From NCBI RefSeq assembly GCF_002234675.1, contig NC_019867.2, positions 2,374,001 through 2,438,000 of the forward strand: 64,000 bases of DNA, given 5' to 3'. Origin of the DNA: Oryzias latipes. Lineage: Eukaryota > Chordata > Actinopteri > Beloniformes > Adrianichthyidae. Of the stretch, positions 63,251 to 64,000 are shown piece after piece (the stretch's first letter is position 1; each line of letters starts with the position of its first letter). The position numbers and the translations under genes are program-made. The notes under the pieces were generated by a model, which was not told the origin of the DNA, did no database searches, and saw only the letters and a program-made list of their open reading frames with translations.

Positions 63251-64000
63251 GGCCAAACGCAGTCATGCCTGCAGCACAGTGATAGATGCATCTTAATGTG
63301 AGTTGATCTACTTTTTCTTATCCCCCTCTTGTTCAAGTTTTTCCTCCAAAGTAGGAAAATGGTCTCTGTTCCCTTATAGAGCAAAATTCTAATTTTAGAA
63401 ATATGTTTAATACAGAGAAGTGGGGAGATTGACTGTGTGTGATAACAGAAGGAGATCAATAATAATGATAATAATCTTATTTTACCTGGAAGGCATATCT
63501 TACGTATTAGTGTGGTTACAGTCTGTCTGCGGGTGAAAAATGGGCAAACCTGTACTTCATTAAACACCTATTAGAAGTTAAACCCAGTTGAACTTTGACC
63601 TATCAGGGACTTGGATTGAGTAGTGATGTGCGACTTCACAGAAGTGCCAACCGATTGATAATTTAATACGGAGGACAAATGACTAATTGCAGTTTGTGCT
63701 CGGCCAGACTTCTAAGACACCAAGTCTTTGGTATATCGGAAAAGAGCTGAATAGAGACATATCCTTGAGTAGTGTTGTGAGATTTGCTCCGCTTCAACAT
63801 TTGGCACCAAGCCTCTTCTGCGCCAGAATCGGACAGTAACGGTTCGATGTGAATATTTGCCAAGCGTGTGTTCTTGCGTCACATTGCAAAGGTAGCGTTA
63901 GAGCAATAATGTGCATGCACGCAACACACAAGGGTAAGTAATGGTGATGTAGGTAAGTGCTGCTGTAGTGACGAGTGTTCACATCCTACAAGCGGTCTAC
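63251..64000. other. Intergenic sequence, nothing recognised
   Basis: The window ends in sequence of mixed composition, with a short ATA-type run near 63460 and some small ORFs of no known family. 'gtagtgatgtgcgact' near 63620 recalls ends of hAT repeats, but no partner end was found. Confidence 0.5.

Overview
The window is vertebrate nuclear DNA from a ray-finned fish. It is AT-rich, its genes are split by GT-AG introns, and it carries a teleost-style repeat load (Tc1, hAT-like and TTAA-type MITEs, tRNA-derived SINEs, L1 and L2 LINEs). The encoded proteins match vertebrate families closely. A percomorph (medaka-like) fish fits, but the species cannot be fixed from the sequence. No CRISPR, operon or prokaryotic feature is present.

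Layout. (1) Bases 970-35173, plus strand: the 3' part of a type XXVII fibrillar collagen gene (col27a1). I place 46 exons: 40 short Gly-X-Y exons giving about 775 residues of triple helix, then the helix end, linker and fibrillar C-propeptide to a TAG stop. The 5' part (signal peptide, N-propeptide, first quarter of the helix) lies left of the window. (2) Introns of this gene hold most of the mobile DNA: a Tc1 relative, a degenerate L1, several unnamed interspersed repeats and, in the last 9.4-kb intron, a nearly complete L2-type LINE broken by a 5'-inverted L1 with a very G-rich tail. (3) Bases 36.9-37.9 kb, intergenic: a TTAA-flanked MITE and a hAT-like element. (4) Minus strand, in tandem: an 8-exon short-chain dehydrogenase (38061-42771), ppil3 (43168-45309) and lrrc8a (48168-50882, with a probable noncoding first exon near 53.5 kb). 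(5) Plus strand: hscb (53801-62762), probably sharing a bidirectional promoter with lrrc8a. (6) 62.8-64 kb: intergenic sequence with one homeodomain-site-rich stretch.

The genes do not form one pathway: extracellular matrix collagen, an orphan SDR oxidoreductase, a spliceosomal cyclophilin, the essential subunit of the volume-regulated anion channel, and a mitochondrial Fe-S co-chaperone. In human, COL27A1 and LRRC8A are both on 9q, so part of the grouping may be ancestral (recalled knowledge).

I found no convincing undescribed biological system. The observations most worth checking are the twin-primed L1 with a G-quadruplex-prone 3' UTR inside the L2, two departures from Gly-X-Y in the collagen helix (one a conserved-type interruption, one a Gly-to-Ala), a probable GC-AG collagen intron, an unnamed five-copy repeat family, an hscb intron made almost wholly of a transposon, and paired CTCF-like motifs. 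Exon borders come from reading frame, Gly-X-Y periodicity and splice signals by eye; no alignment was run.
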